In this document: positions 54,001 through 64,000 of the stretch, piece by piece
How positions within the stretch are numbered: position 1 is the first letter of the stretch
Layout: each line of letters opens with the position of its first letter
Assembly: GCA_030052745.1 (NCBI GenBank)
Contig: JANBVO010000002.1
Coordinates: forward strand, 2,108,001-2,172,000
Origin: Pleurostoma richardsiae
Taxonomy: Eukaryota; Ascomycota; Sordariomycetes; Calosphaeriales; Pleurostomataceae
Reading direction: 5' to 3'
DNA: 64,000 nt
The notes under the pieces: generated by a model
The model's database searches: none
Seen by the model: only the letters and a program-made list of their open reading frames with translations
Told to the model about the DNA's origin: nothing
Translations under genes and position numbers: made by a program

Positions 54001-54338
54001 GCAGTCGGTACCCGAGCGTGACGCCCGCGCGCACGCCGCAGCCTAACGACCTCGAGTACCTCGACGTGTTCGACTTCTTCAACGTCCCACGGCTGCCGTT
54101 CGGGGCGCCGCCAGACCCTGGTATGGGCGGCGGCGTCAACGGTGGCGGGATGGGCGGGACCGCCAACGGCGGAGGAGCAGGTGGGGACGGTGTGGTGGAC
54201 GATAACGGAAACGGCGCCAACGGCAACGGCGGGGCGGGGCAGGTCGTCGTCGCGAACGAGTTCAATATCACGGACTTCATGGTCGATGCGAATAGGGACT
54301 GGCTGTTCAAGCAGGAAGGGGGCAAGTTCATGACGTGA
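51094..54338 (+). CDS. Large Zn2Cys6 transcription factor
   Basis: A nuclear regulator of about 914 aa. Exons are 51094-51296, 51650-51674 (25 nt) and 51822-54338. The zinc cluster is split between exons 2 and 3: Cys69, 72, 79, 86, 89, 96 (CELCKQRK and VKCDRGQPSCGWCSRNGAFC), followed by a linker and the coiled-coil dimer helix GRELEQRLDKLEEILRTH. The middle homology region runs from DLPPYDLLYALVDLYFKHIN through RRRLFWMIYLLDRYATI. The C-terminus has a Gly/Asn-rich disordered stretch and an acidic-aromatic tail (FNITDFMVDANRDWLF). The first intron (353 nt) is long for this genome; the sequence before the finger is also open in frame, so an extra exon inside it is possible. Its start faces LRA3, so control of rhamnose genes is conceivable but unproven. 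Confidence 0.9.
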
Positions 54339-57300
54339 GAAGAGGCCGGACGGGTCTGGGCTTGGTTGGGTTTGGCTGGGTCCTGGGGCGATTCGGCGAG
54401 TAATGAGCTGTGCAAGCCAGCCCCTTTGTGTTGTTCAATTTATTTGTTTGTCGTGGGTCGTTTGCGAGCATTTCACAGCTGCCTACGTTAGGGTTATCGG
54501 CTGATTTTCTGGGGGCTGGATGGTCTAAAAAAGTCGGATGGGATGGATGCTGTACATACGGGAGTCGAGCCACGGTGATGCCTGCCACGGCTTCGTAAGA
54601 TACCACCGCTGTTGATGGATACTTGAGGTCACTCCGGTATGAGATGATGGGATCTGAATATGAGATGTTCTTATCTGGGCACATATCCAAAGGCCCCTTG
54701 CGAAGCACGGGTTCAAAACGTCAGCAAGAGACATAAGAGAATGTGCAATCACGCAGCAAGCCGTCCAGTCAATTCAGTGGTGCTTCACGAAGCAATGTGT
54801 GCATGGTATCACTGCTTTCGTGCCTTGCCGCTTTCTGGGATTGCCTTACTTACCGGGACAAGACTGTACAAGTTGAGATTTCCGCTCCTAAAAAGATAAG
54901 TTATACCCGAAGTAAAGTTATTCAAGCATGGATCCCGTCTCGTTATGACAGGTCTGCTGTCCAGGCGGCCTTCCCACTTTCCAGTGAGGACCCTGAACCT
55001 CTGTCGCTGTTCAACACACCTTGAAAGGCCCCTTACTTGCCTCCAAGGAAACGTGTGACGAGATGTTCCCCCAGGCCTTTGGCTATACGAGTCCATACTT
55101 CTTACAGGCAATGAGATTAGTTTGTTCAGGCACGCGTACAAGTAGATGAAAAAGCAGGACAGTTTATCACCCTCTCAAAGGGGGTAGGCGGACGAGGAGT
55201 CGATTGTGATGGTATGATGGCGGCAGGGAGGGTCGATCACTTCTTGCAGGTCTCCATACCTCTTTGCAGCGTCGTATTCATGAATGCTTTGCATTCCGGG
55301 AATCGGTTTGAGTAATTATGGCATCATTTTCTCTCCCCTAACTCTTCGAGTCTCAAGACACCTCATGGGGTCTTGAATTCCTCACGGACCGTTCTGCTAG
55401 GGTAGGAGTTTCGACCTTGCTCTCCCAACGCTCATCTCCTGGCATTGACCTCCCTCTATTTGAGACGAGAAGACTATAACTGGGTGTGCTAGATAGGGGC
55501 ACAGAGATTGACCGTTGGGATTTGTAAGTCGGGGCTGGATGCCATCGACTTTGAGCTCGGCAAAACATCGGAGGTGCCCGTTTTGCCCGGGTATGTGGAA
55601 CGGCAGGTAAGGTGTCGCAGGAATCTCCGGGCCCAGTCATTTCCAGGGTCTCCTCCTCCTCCCTCCTCCTCACATATCGTTTCTGTCCGATCTGCGGTGA
55701 TATGCCGGGCTGCTCTGGTGCTTGTGCGGGCCCAAGACCCTTCCAGCCCTCCCAGCCCTTCCTGGCGCGCTGTCATCCCACCTGCCAGCCTGCCCAGCCT
55801 GCCAGCTGCTCGGGATTAGTCCGCCCGATTCGCCCGCGTTCTGGACCACAGCTGCCGCGCCTAGACAACTGGGCCGAGGCGGTCCGAGGGTTCGAGGAAT
55901 GGGACCTCTACGTCATACAGCGTAATGGGGTTCCACAGGGCCAACTGTAATTTCTTACGGGGACCCGGGGAAACCCAGGGGCCCAGGGGACCACGGTGTG
56001 GAGCGTCATCTCAAGTGCCGTGAGCAGCTGAGAGAGCTTCCCCCCAGTGATGGAGCGAAGGGAGCTGCCGTCTGCTGTTGCTGCAGCTTTATGCTGCGTA
56101 AGAGCCTTATTGAGCCTGCTGCAGTTGGTTGATTAGCCCCAGATCTTTCGCAGCGCGGTCGCGGCGGTTACACAAAGGGAAGGTCGAGCAGATCAGGGCC
56201 TTTCCATCATGTTCGGTGCATACGGCTGCTAAGGGGTGTGGGATGACAGATCGGCAAAGACGGCAGATCGACGGGGCAGACACGCCCTGTGCGATTCTGG
56301 GCGACACACACGAGGATCCCGCAGAAGACGCTCCGTACACAGTAGACAGCCGGCAAGGCAAGCTCTGACCGGCTCCGAGGGATGGCTGGATATTATTAGC
56401 AGGACCAGCACCTCAACAGCTGACCTGTTCCTGATATCGCAACATGGATTGCTCTCGGGCTAGTCGCAATGTAGAATCGCTAGGCGGAGGGCCTTCCGGT
56501 TCTCTACGCGGCCGTTGACTGGTCCAATTTGTAATGCTCACCGAAGGCAGCGGATTTTAAGGGACTTCTCGGACTCCTCTTGGAGCGAATGTGTGCTGTA
56601 GCCTGTCTGTCGCACGAGCGATCGGCAGGGCCTAGAACCCGTTGGACCCCGGTGAGGCTTGGAAAGGACTTGGTAGATCTTGACGCCATTCCGCGTAGGA
56701 GGCCGCATCTCGGTGCTGCAGGAGCCCCTATTCGTCCAGCCCGGCATTAGGCTCACATCGGCCTGGAGCCCTCCGCTGAGATACTCGCAGTCACACCGCG
56801 TCGGGCGGCGGGAAGGGCAGAAGGGGCTCGTAAAGCTTGTACTCGATTGATTGATTGAATGGAGCGCTCGGAGGCACCTCCTTGCGGGGCAATGGGGCAC
56901 CTATCAAATGAGAATGAAGTTATGAAGATCTCGAATCCTCTCCACTCGGTGTGAGACAGGCACAGCACACAGGAGCTGACGGGACCCTGAGCCGTTGGTG
57001 ACGGGGAACGCAGTCAGTGAAGGTTGCGATCCAGACCGCGAGACACCTCTCTGTACATCGCAGATCTGGGACACAGTGCCGGACCGTACTCGCAGTGTCT
57101 TGGGCCTCCCGCATTGCCAGGCCCTCCAGAGCCGGGTTGGCGCTAAAATAAAGGTGAGACAGCCGGCTGAGGTACCAAAGGACTCGTGCCAGTGAGCTGG
57201 CGTGACCTGCACAGTGCACTGTGGCTGGGTGGCGGCCACACACTGTGCGGCCCAGCGTGCTGCTGCGTCAGGGAGGGATGGCATTTGTACCTGAGGTTCC

Positions 57301-57787
57301 TTTTTTTTTTGTAACTGCGTAATCCGACTTTTTGCGCATTTTGCTTTTGTCCATCGGTCGCGCCCACCCTCACCTGCATGCAGCCAGGCAGCTCTCACCT
57401 CCAACACACCGCGACGTCTCTTTCCTTTTCGGACACGACGGCAAATAGAAGCCCAGGAACCGGCGATCAAGGCGGCCAGAGCTGAGTGCGCTTTGCAGCC
57501 CTGTCTCACATCGCGCGCGCGTCGTCATCTTCTCACTTCTTCTTTACTTTTTCTTCCTCCTCTTCCCCCAAGCCACACCACGTCCCTGCGCAAGGGAAGA
57601 GGAACCAGCAACAATTTATTCTCTCTCTTGCGCCCACCCTTCCCAACGCTGCGTCCCCGTCTCCCACCTTGCGCGAAACGGTTCCGACCATTATCAGATG
57701 GTCCAACGAGCGTTTCCCTCGACGAAACTATCGCGCGATCCGAGAGCGACGAGGTAGAGGAAGGAGCGAGAGTGAAGCACAAGAATC
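54339..57787. other. 3.4-kb gene-poor region
   Basis: Long spacer between the zinc-cluster gene and PRP24. Short frames occur on both strands but none shows domains or clear codon bias. The last 300 bp are CT-rich with a C/T-dominated leader before the PRP24 ATG, typical of housekeeping promoters. A non-coding RNA gene is possible but nothing in the sequence proves one. Confidence 0.5.
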
Positions 57788-60700
57788 ATGGCGTCTAACC
57801 CCCCACCACCAGTCGGTGAAGATGCCTGGGTCGCCCTGGCTGAAGAGCAGGCGCGCAGGGCGCACGACCTGCTTTCGCGCATCGAAGTCCTCGAGCTCCT
57901 CAAGCAGGCCGTCTCCGCCGAGCCCGACAGCATCAAGACCTGGGTCGCATATTGCGAGTATTTCTGGTCCCTCCGCGCCGACTCCCAGCCGCAGAGCAAC
58001 GCAGGATGGTCCCCCGAAGAGCAGGCCGAGGGCCGCGAGCTCTTCACCCTCGATGCAGCCCTCAACCTCTGGCAGCAAGGCTACGAGGCCACCAGATACC
58101 GCCTGAACGACAGTCACGAGCTGTGGAACCGCTGGGTCTCCGTTGAGATGGAGCTGCTCTCTCAAACGCGAACTCCCGAAGGCGTGAAGCGCATCACTCA
58201 CCTCTTCCGCGATCGCCTGCAGACCCCACACTTGTCCTGGGACGAGACTTCCCAGATGTTCTCAACCTTCCTCTCCGAATACAACCGGGCCGCATACGAG
58301 AGCACCATGCAGCAGGTCACTCACCTTGCCGAAGTGCCCAAGAAGCTCGTCGGGCTGAGAGACTCATTCGAGACAAAACTGGCACAGGCTGCTCGTGCAG
58401 GCGATGTCGACGCCCAGAAGGCTGTCATGATCGAATATCTGGACTGGGAGATGAGGGAGAGTGCCAGGGAGAAGAAGCACCCGGAGACTACTGTCAAGAT
58501 ATGCCTCGGTCTCTATTCGCGCGCTTTGACTGGTCTGTTCGCGCGGGATGATGGCATTTGGACAAACTACATTGTGTGGGTTTCATCTATGCAGACTCTC
58601 TTCAGCCAGACTCAGGCTATGGAGCTCTTGCAGGTCCTCCCGAACAGCCTCGACATTCTGCAGCGCGCTGTTCAGCACTGCCCTTGGGCTGGCAATCTTT
58701 GGGCCCGGTATATCCTAAGCGCCGAGGAAGCCGGCTTGTCGTTCCCCGACGTGGAGAGGATCAAGCATGGTGCCACTGACAGCTCGCAGCTTGACAAGCA
58801 TGATATGACCGGCGTGCTGGAGATGTATGCTGCCTGGTGCGGTTTCTTGAGACGCCGAGCTATGAATGTCAGTGCCACCGACGAAGACGTCGATATTGCG
58901 GACCTGGGCCTCGTTGCCGCTCTGGAGGACGTCCAAATCTGGGGCAATCGGAAGTATGGCGAAGAATACAAGGGCGACCCCGACTTCCGTCTCGAGCGAA
59001 TCCTGATCCAGTACTTGACGGAGAAGAAGGGCGCCATCGACGAAGCCCGCGAGCAGTGGGAGGCGCTGGCGAAGAAGGAGCTGTACGCCAACAGCTACGA
59101 CTTCTGGCTCAAGTACTACATGTGGGAGATGATGGTTTTCCAGACTCAGAAGTTCCGGCGTCGTAGTCCGACTCCGTCTCCTGTAGTCATGGGCATTCGT
59201 GTTCCCCATCAAGCAACGGCGGTCCTGCTCCGGGCTGTGAAGAGGCGCCAGCTCGACTGGCCAGAGAGAGTCATGGAAATCTACCTCCAGCACTGCAACG
59301 ACTACGAGACCCCAGAGACACTCCGTCGGGCGAACGATACTGTTCATAAGGCGAGGAAGGGCGTCGCGAAGAGGCGGGCGCAGGAGGCTGCTGCCGCCGC
59401 CGCCGCTTACGGCACGGACTATACTCAGTACCAGCAGCAGGCAGCGGAAGGTGCTACCGCAGATATGGACGTAGATCACGCAGCTTCTGCAAAGCGAAAA
59501 CGTGAGGGGAGCGCTGACGATGCTTTCGGAGCCATCAACAAGCGTTTCAAGAGCGAGGAAATGACGGCTGAGCAGCAGGAGCAACAGAGACAAAAGCGAG
59601 ACCGAGAGAATACATCTATTCTCGTGAGCAACATCCCTGTCGAAACGACCCTGACGAAGATTCGACAGTTCTTTCGAGAATATGGGCACGTCAAGAACAT
59701 CATCCACAAAGTGGAGAAAGACGGTCAGTCTCAAACAGCCGTCATTGAGTTTGACAGCCCTGAGGAGGTCAAGTCGGCGCTTCTACGCGACGGCAAGTTT
59801 TTCGGCCAGCAACAGATCTCGGTGCGCCCGGCCACCGGCTTGACCCTTTTCGTCGCCAACTATCCTCCTCACGCGGACGAGGCATATATCCGCGACATAT
59901 TCAAGGGGTGCGGTGAGGTCTTGTCGGTTCGCTTCCCCAGCTTGAAATTCAACACTCACCGGCGGTTTTGTTATGTTACATTCCACGATGCCGACGCCTC
60001 TGCCAAAGCCACGCGGCTTGACGGAACCGAGCTTGAAGGGAAGTTCAAGCTCGTGGCCAAGTACTCGGATCCGGGTTCCAAGAAGCAACGCGACGGCGCG
60101 ATTGAAGAGGGACGAGAAGTGCACGTCACTAACGTGCCTTTCGACGCGAAGGAAGACGATGTGAAGGCAGTGTTCGAGAGATACGGCACTGTCGAGCGTG
60201 TCCGGATCCCGAGAACAAAGGAAGGCAAGAGCCGCGGAACGGCATTTGTCGTGTACATGACGAAAGAGCAGGCGGAAGCCGCCATTTCCGAGCTGAATAA
60301 CACGAAGTTCCGCAGCCAGATCCTTAAGGTGGAATTGTCGCGGCCGGTCAACTTCAAGCCCATCGCGAAGACTGGACCCGAAGCTTCGGCGTCACCATCT
60401 CCCGGGCCTAGCGGGGTGAAGGACGCAGAGGGCGACGAGGGCATGCCGGATCGAGACACCACCGCCGGCACAACTGCTTCTTCGGGAGCTGACCCCGAGC
60501 AGCGCGGAGCGGGGCGTTCCTTTGCATTGATGGGTATTCCAGACACGGTCAATGACGTCCGGGTCCGTGCGCTCGTCGAGCCTCACACCCAAGTCATAAG
60601 CATCGTGCTCCACCCGAGCCACGGCGGTGCGATCATCAACTGCCCCGACGCTACTTCCGCGGGAAAGGCACAGCTGGCGCTAGAGGGCTCGGAGATCGGT

Positions 60701-61123
60701 GGCCACAAGCTGAGGACAGGCTCTGTCAAGGAGATGCTCAACCAGAGGGCTAAGGTGCGCATCGACCGCGTGGATAGGCCAGCGGCCAAAAGCAGCGCCA
60801 AGAAGAGCGGGGCCAGCGCGATGATGCCCCCCCCGCCGATGGTCCGGCGGCCGGTGCTCGGCAAGGTCGGCGGCAAGCAACGCGCGGGCTTTCCCAGTGC
60901 GGCCGGCAAGGACAAGGGCGGAGGCGTGCCTAATGGGACGGCCCCCGCCCCGACGGATGTGAAGAGGAGCAATGCGGACTTCAGAGCCTTGTTCCTGAAC
61001 AAGGGGGAGAAGAAAGACGAGGGCAAGGAGAAGAGCAGTGACCAGGCAGCGCCGGCCATTACGGTGGCGGTCTCTCAGAATGGAAGCGAAGCACACGAAA
61101 ACGGGGCGGTGGGAATGGAGTAA
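57788..61123 (+). CDS. PRP24: U4/U6 snRNA-associated splicing factor Prp24/SART3
   Basis: Nuclear RNA-binding protein that re-anneals U4 and U6 snRNPs after splicing. 1111 aa, no intron. The N-terminal half (about 1-520) is an array of HAT repeats (KTWVAYCEYFWSLR, ELWNRWVSVEMELL, GIWTNYIVWVSSM, NLWARYILSAEEAG, DFWLKYYMWEMM). A basic, Gln-rich linker follows. RRM1 begins near 609 (SILVSNIPVETTLTKIRQFF), RRM2 near 685 (TLFVANYPPHADEAYIRDIF), RRM3 near 778 (VHVTNVPFDAKEDDVKAVF), and a degenerate fourth RRM-like fold near 912 (FALMGIPDTVNDVRVRALV). The C-terminus carries the LSm-interaction motif SNADFRALFLNKGE near 1061, diagnostic for Prp24. Housekeeping gene. Confidence 0.95.
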   Translation: MASNPPPPVGEDAWVALAEEQARRAHDLLSRIEVLELLKQAVSAEPDSIKTWVAYCEYFWSLRADSQPQSNAGWSPEEQAEGRELFTLDAALNLWQQGYEATRYRLNDSHELWNRWVSVEMELLSQTRTPEGVKRITHLFRDRLQTPHLSWDETSQMFSTFLSEYNRAAYESTMQQVTHLAEVPKKLVGLRDSFETKLAQAARAGDVDAQKAVMIEYLDWEMRESAREKKHPETTVKICLGLYSRALTGLFARDDGIWTNYIVWVSSMQTLFSQTQAMELLQVLPNSLDILQRAVQHCPWAGNLWARYILSAEEAGLSFPDVERIKHGATDSSQLDKHDMTGVLEMYAAWCGFLRRRAMNVSATDEDVDIADLGLVAALEDVQIWGNRKYGEEYKGDPDFRLERILIQYLTEKKGAIDEAREQWEALAKKELYANSYDFWLKYYMWEMMVFQTQKFRRRSPTPSPVVMGIRVPHQATAVLLRAVKRRQLDWPERVMEIYLQHCNDYETPETLRRANDTVHKARKGVAKRRAQEAAAAAAAYGTDYTQYQQQAAEGATADMDVDHAASAKRKREGSADDAFGAINKRFKSEEMTAEQQEQQRQKRDRENTSILVSNIPVETTLTKIRQFFREYGHVKNIIHKVEKDGQSQTAVIEFDSPEEVKSALLRDGKFFGQQQISVRPATGLTLFVANYPPHADEAYIRDIFKGCGEVLSVRFPSLKFNTHRRFCYVTFHDADASAKATRLDGTELEGKFKLVAKYSDPGSKKQRDGAIEEGREVHVTNVPFDAKEDDVKAVFERYGTVERVRIPRTKEGKSRGTAFVVYMTKEQAEAAISELNNTKFRSQILKVELSRPVNFKPIAKTGPEASASPSPGPSGVKDAEGDEGMPDRDTTAGTTASSGADPEQRGAGRSFALMGIPDTVNDVRVRALVEPHTQVISIVLHPSHGGAIINCPDATSAGKAQLALEGSEIGGHKLRTGSVKEMLNQRAKVRIDRVDRPAAKSSAKKSGASAMMPPPPMVRRPVLGKVGGKQRAGFPSAAGKDKGGGVPNGTAPAPTDVKRSNADFRALFLNKGEKKDEGKEKSSDQAAPAITVAVSQNGSEAHENGAVGME

Positions 61124-62854
61124 TGGACGGGACGGGAAGAACGGAACGGATTCATTATACCCCAGGGCAGTGAGTGAAGGAAGTCAAGAGTGTTGAGTTG
61201 TACACAGCCGTTTAGAGCTGTTCTCGGTGATCAGAGTGACCAGGACGGATGGTCGATAGGTACCTACGTGGTGTTCTTGGTCTTTGGCTGCCAGGCATGT
61301 GCCTCAGCAGCATTAAAATTGCAGCATGGATACCTGGTCAGGGACGAGAGTTATCCGGTTAACTGGCGCTCCCTGCGTAGAGCAAGATAGGATGCCGACA
61401 TGGTCAGTGGCCTTGTCGAGAAATGATATTCTTAATACTTGATATTTCTCAACTTGGGGTCGATGAGTGACTGTGAGGAGACTGTCGTCTCACACGGCTG
61501 TGCAGATAGCCTTAAGTGAAACTCGACTCGCCTGAGCAACACGCATGTGTTTCTTCCTGCCACTGCTAGTTTGTATGAAGCCACCCATACCCAAGCCAGA
61601 CATACAGGGACCTGCGACCATCTCCCGTCAGCTTATTTCCATGACTGCCTCGATTCTTTCTGCCAAGCCAGCACTTTCACTCTACGGCTGTGATGATCTC
61701 CTCAGAGAATGCGCCCAGTTATCCACGTCAACATCTTCCTCGAACCCAGTCTGCTCCTTTCCATGCGAGAGATGTCCACAGTCGACATGAAAATCGGCCC
61801 GATGGCATCGGTTTTACCCTCACAGCACACGCCAGGCATCATAAACCGGATCCGAAGCCCCTCTCACGGCAGCGAGGATCTGCCCGAGCGCGAACAGCTG
61901 AGGTGGTCCCTCACTCTGCCGTCCGACGGATAGGGGGGTCTCGCCGGCATAACTCTGTCGTCATCCGTGCCAGCACAGCCCCCCCTCCCGAGAATCCATC
62001 CCGATGTTTTTCTCTGGGTACTCTGACCACCGTCTCCCGCCGAGCTTCCTCAGCGTAAAGGGCTTGCCGGGGGGTTCCTTGGGAGGAGGTGGGCCCCCTC
62101 CATCGGCGCGAGGAGAAGATCAGGAGCCGGAGAGTGGTTGATGCTGAGGGGATGATTATGGGTCTGGAGTGTGGAGTTGCTCCATAGTATGTATGTAGGA
62201 TGGCGGAGCGTTGAAGAAAGAGGAGGAGACGGTAACGAGATAGGATGGGCGATCGGGTAGTCGGCCTCTGAGAAGGGAAGTGTAACGTTGTGGTGCCTCT
62301 GCTCTGCACAGGGAGTGGTAGATGTGAATGCCTCCCTCCATAGGACTCTACTGCAGCTCCGGCAGGTGGACTCGCTGATCTGTGATGAGCTATCCCACTG
62401 TATGGTTCACAGTGGTGACCTCCTCATGCCGACCGCCCTAGGGTTGCAGGCGCTTAACAGGAAAAGAGTCTGTCTTGTCAGCGGGGAGCGGTTGGGAGAC
62501 CAGAGTTGATTTTGAGGCACTCGGAACATCAGGAGAAAATGGGCAACACCAGCATAGCATCACTAGTCACAGCAAGCAAATGGACACAATAGTAGTAACC
62601 GTCCCAAAGAGAGAAAACCTGTCATTCGTATGCCCTATGAGAAAGAGAGACCCTATGTGATCTATCTCGAAGAAGTCGTAAAGAAGCGAATCGTAAAGTG
62701 GTATCATGAATGTCCCCAATCTAGTGGTGGCCTTCTCAGCCGCCCGTTCTAAAGAGTAGCAGACTCCAGGGGCGGTAAACCCCCTTTTCCCGTCCTCCTC
62801 TCCTGCGTCCTCCCCGCTGCTGTCCCCTCCCTCGAGGCAGGGGTACCCGTCTCC
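61124..62854. other. Intergenic, convergent 3' ends
   Basis: About 1.7 kb between PRP24 and the HAD gene. Nothing supported beyond UTRs; no tRNA or repeats recognised. Confidence 0.5.
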
Positions 62855-64000
62855 TCAAAACACGGGCAGCGGCGCGCCGTCCTCGCGTATCTCGATGGAC
62901 GCCAGCTTCTCGACGAAGGCGTCCTGCCCCGCACCTAGGGTGGCGTCCATCTTGGACAGACGCGTCCGGCGGCGGGCCACCTCGCGCTCGATGCCGTGGT
63001 TGACCGCGTCCAGCACGGTGCCGACGGTGGCGCGCGGCTTGAAGACCGGCTCGGTGCCGTCCTGGTAGACGCCCGTCTTGACCAGGATGCTGTACCACTC
63101 CTCGTCGGACTTGGCGTCCATGGCGTTGGTGCCGCGCACGTCCGACTCGGGCGTGTCGCCCACGAAGTACACCGTGCTGGGCGGCTCGCTGGCCGCCAGG
63201 CCGTGCTGCGTCGCGCGCCACTGCTTGAGCAGCCGTGTGGCGAACTCGAAGGTGCTGACCTGCGGCTTGCCGAAGGCGTGCGTCTCCAGCTGCTTGCCGC
63301 CCGTCACGTCGGCGAAGACGACCTCGACGATGCGCCGCAGAGCGCCCATGCCGATGCGGGTGTGCTCGTGGGCCGCCGACCAGACGATGTCGTTGTGGCT
63401 GAAGTAGATCGGCGGGCCCTCGTTGAAGTTCTCGGACCGCGTCTCCAGGCGTCCACCCTTGGACATGGCAATGTCCAGGATGATTTGTAGGTCCGACGCC
63501 CAGTCACGGCTGTCGGCGAAGACGAAGATGGCCTCGACGACGATGTCGCTGAGGGAGCCGCCACGAGCGAGCAGGTCGCGCGAGTTGGCGTACTCCTCCT
63601 TGGTGAGCTTGCGGAACGGCGCCACCGCCGCGTTGGCCTTGATGATGTCGCCCGGGGTGATGACATCGCGGAAGCCGTAGCCCTCGGCGACCTCGCGGCA
63701 CTTCTCACCCTCGCCGCCGACGACAAGTACCGTCCGGTACTTCTCAGCCATCTCCCGCATCGGGGTGTGACCGCAGATGAACTGGCCGGGGCTGACCTCG
63801 ATGTCCAGTTGCCTGGAGAGGTCACCGCAGCGCTCGGCCTCGGTCTTGCCGCCGCCGTTTGTAAGGAAGATGTAAGGACTGGCGAAGACGTTAGCCATGT
63901 TCGATAATCTTGCTGCTTGTTCGTGAGAAATGACTTTTCAAACTTACACTCTGATTCCGTATTCGTTCTCGCCGTTGAGGACCCTCATGGCCTCAATGGC
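62855..64000 (-). CDS. HAD-superfamily IIA hydrolase, CECR5-like (5' end outside window)
   Basis: C-terminal part of a HAD phosphatase related to human CECR5 and its yeast homologues, often mitochondrial. Exons in view: 64000-63948 (open at the window edge) and 63878-62855. The 69-nt intron has a perfect CTAAC branch and joins YGIRV to PYIFLTNGGGKTEAERC, as in the family; the Met at 63898 therefore lies inside the intron and is not the start. HAD motif II is FLTNGGGKTE, the cap contains FICGHTPMREMAEKYRTVLV, the lysine region is HAFGKPQVSTFEFA and motif IV is YFVGDTPESDVRGTNAMD. Motif I (DxDGV) lies upstream outside the window. Substrate unknown. Confidence 0.9.

Noticed and set aside
1-64000. 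CRISPR arrays, insertion sequences, retroelements or long terminal repeats
   Set aside because: No spaced direct repeats, transposase, reverse transcriptase or long terminal repeats were found; the repeats seen are short words and triplet runs.

Overview
The window is nuclear DNA of a filamentous ascomycete (Pezizomycotina; a sordariomycete would fit, but genus cannot be read from it). The evidence is short introns (46-76 nt, GTRNGT...CTRAC...YAG), Zn2Cys6 regulators, an LaeA-like methyltransferase, an MFS drug pump, F-box and DUF3425 proteins, a eukaryotic tRNA-Gly and GC-rich third codon positions. I mapped exon joins by eye from frame continuity, splice consensus and family conservation. 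Most are firm; the uncertain ones are marked.

Left part (1-15.4 kb). Three nutrient modules lie here. The first is a Zn2Cys6-type regulator fragment, an intracellular GH3 beta-glucosidase and a divergently transcribed sugar porter, which together look like an oligosaccharide uptake-and-hydrolysis unit. An LaeA-like methyltransferase follows. Next come an NCS1 nucleobase permease, a divergent HxH amidohydrolase and a convergent Zn2Cys6 factor, which look like a purine/pyrimidine-type uptake and deamination unit.

Middle left (15.4-31 kb). This is accessory DNA: two diverged copies of a tiny one-membrane-span gene, each behind a CAA/CAG-rich leader; a secreted alpha/beta hydrolase; an F-box protein; a decayed berberine-bridge-type oxidase; a decayed zinc alcohol dehydrogenase; and two tandem MDR oxidoreductases only 12 bp apart, the first with a clipped C-terminus.

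Middle (31-42 kb). A conserved fungal protein of unknown function, a transcription-factor gene without a visible DNA-binding domain but with two micro-exons, an MFS drug/H+ antiporter, a DUF3425-only fragment, a small membrane protein, tRNA-Gly(UCC) and a secreted six-cysteine protein.

Main discovery (42.4-49.5 kb). A single intronless gene (44246-46888) encodes an anaerobic class III ribonucleotide reductase (NrdD) fused through an Ala/Pro/Val-plus-acidic linker to its own radical-SAM activase (NrdG). It lies between two genes of the non-phosphorylative L-rhamnose pathway, L-rhamnose 1-dehydrogenase (LRA1) and L-rhamnonate dehydratase (LRA3). The most likely origin is horizontal acquisition from a prokaryote followed by codon adaptation.

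Right part (51-64 kb). A large Zn2Cys6 regulator, a 3.4-kb gene-poor stretch, the U4/U6 recycling factor Prp24/SART3 and the 3' part of a CECR5-like HAD hydrolase. These last two are ordinary housekeeping genes, so the accessory block is set in normal chromosomal sequence.
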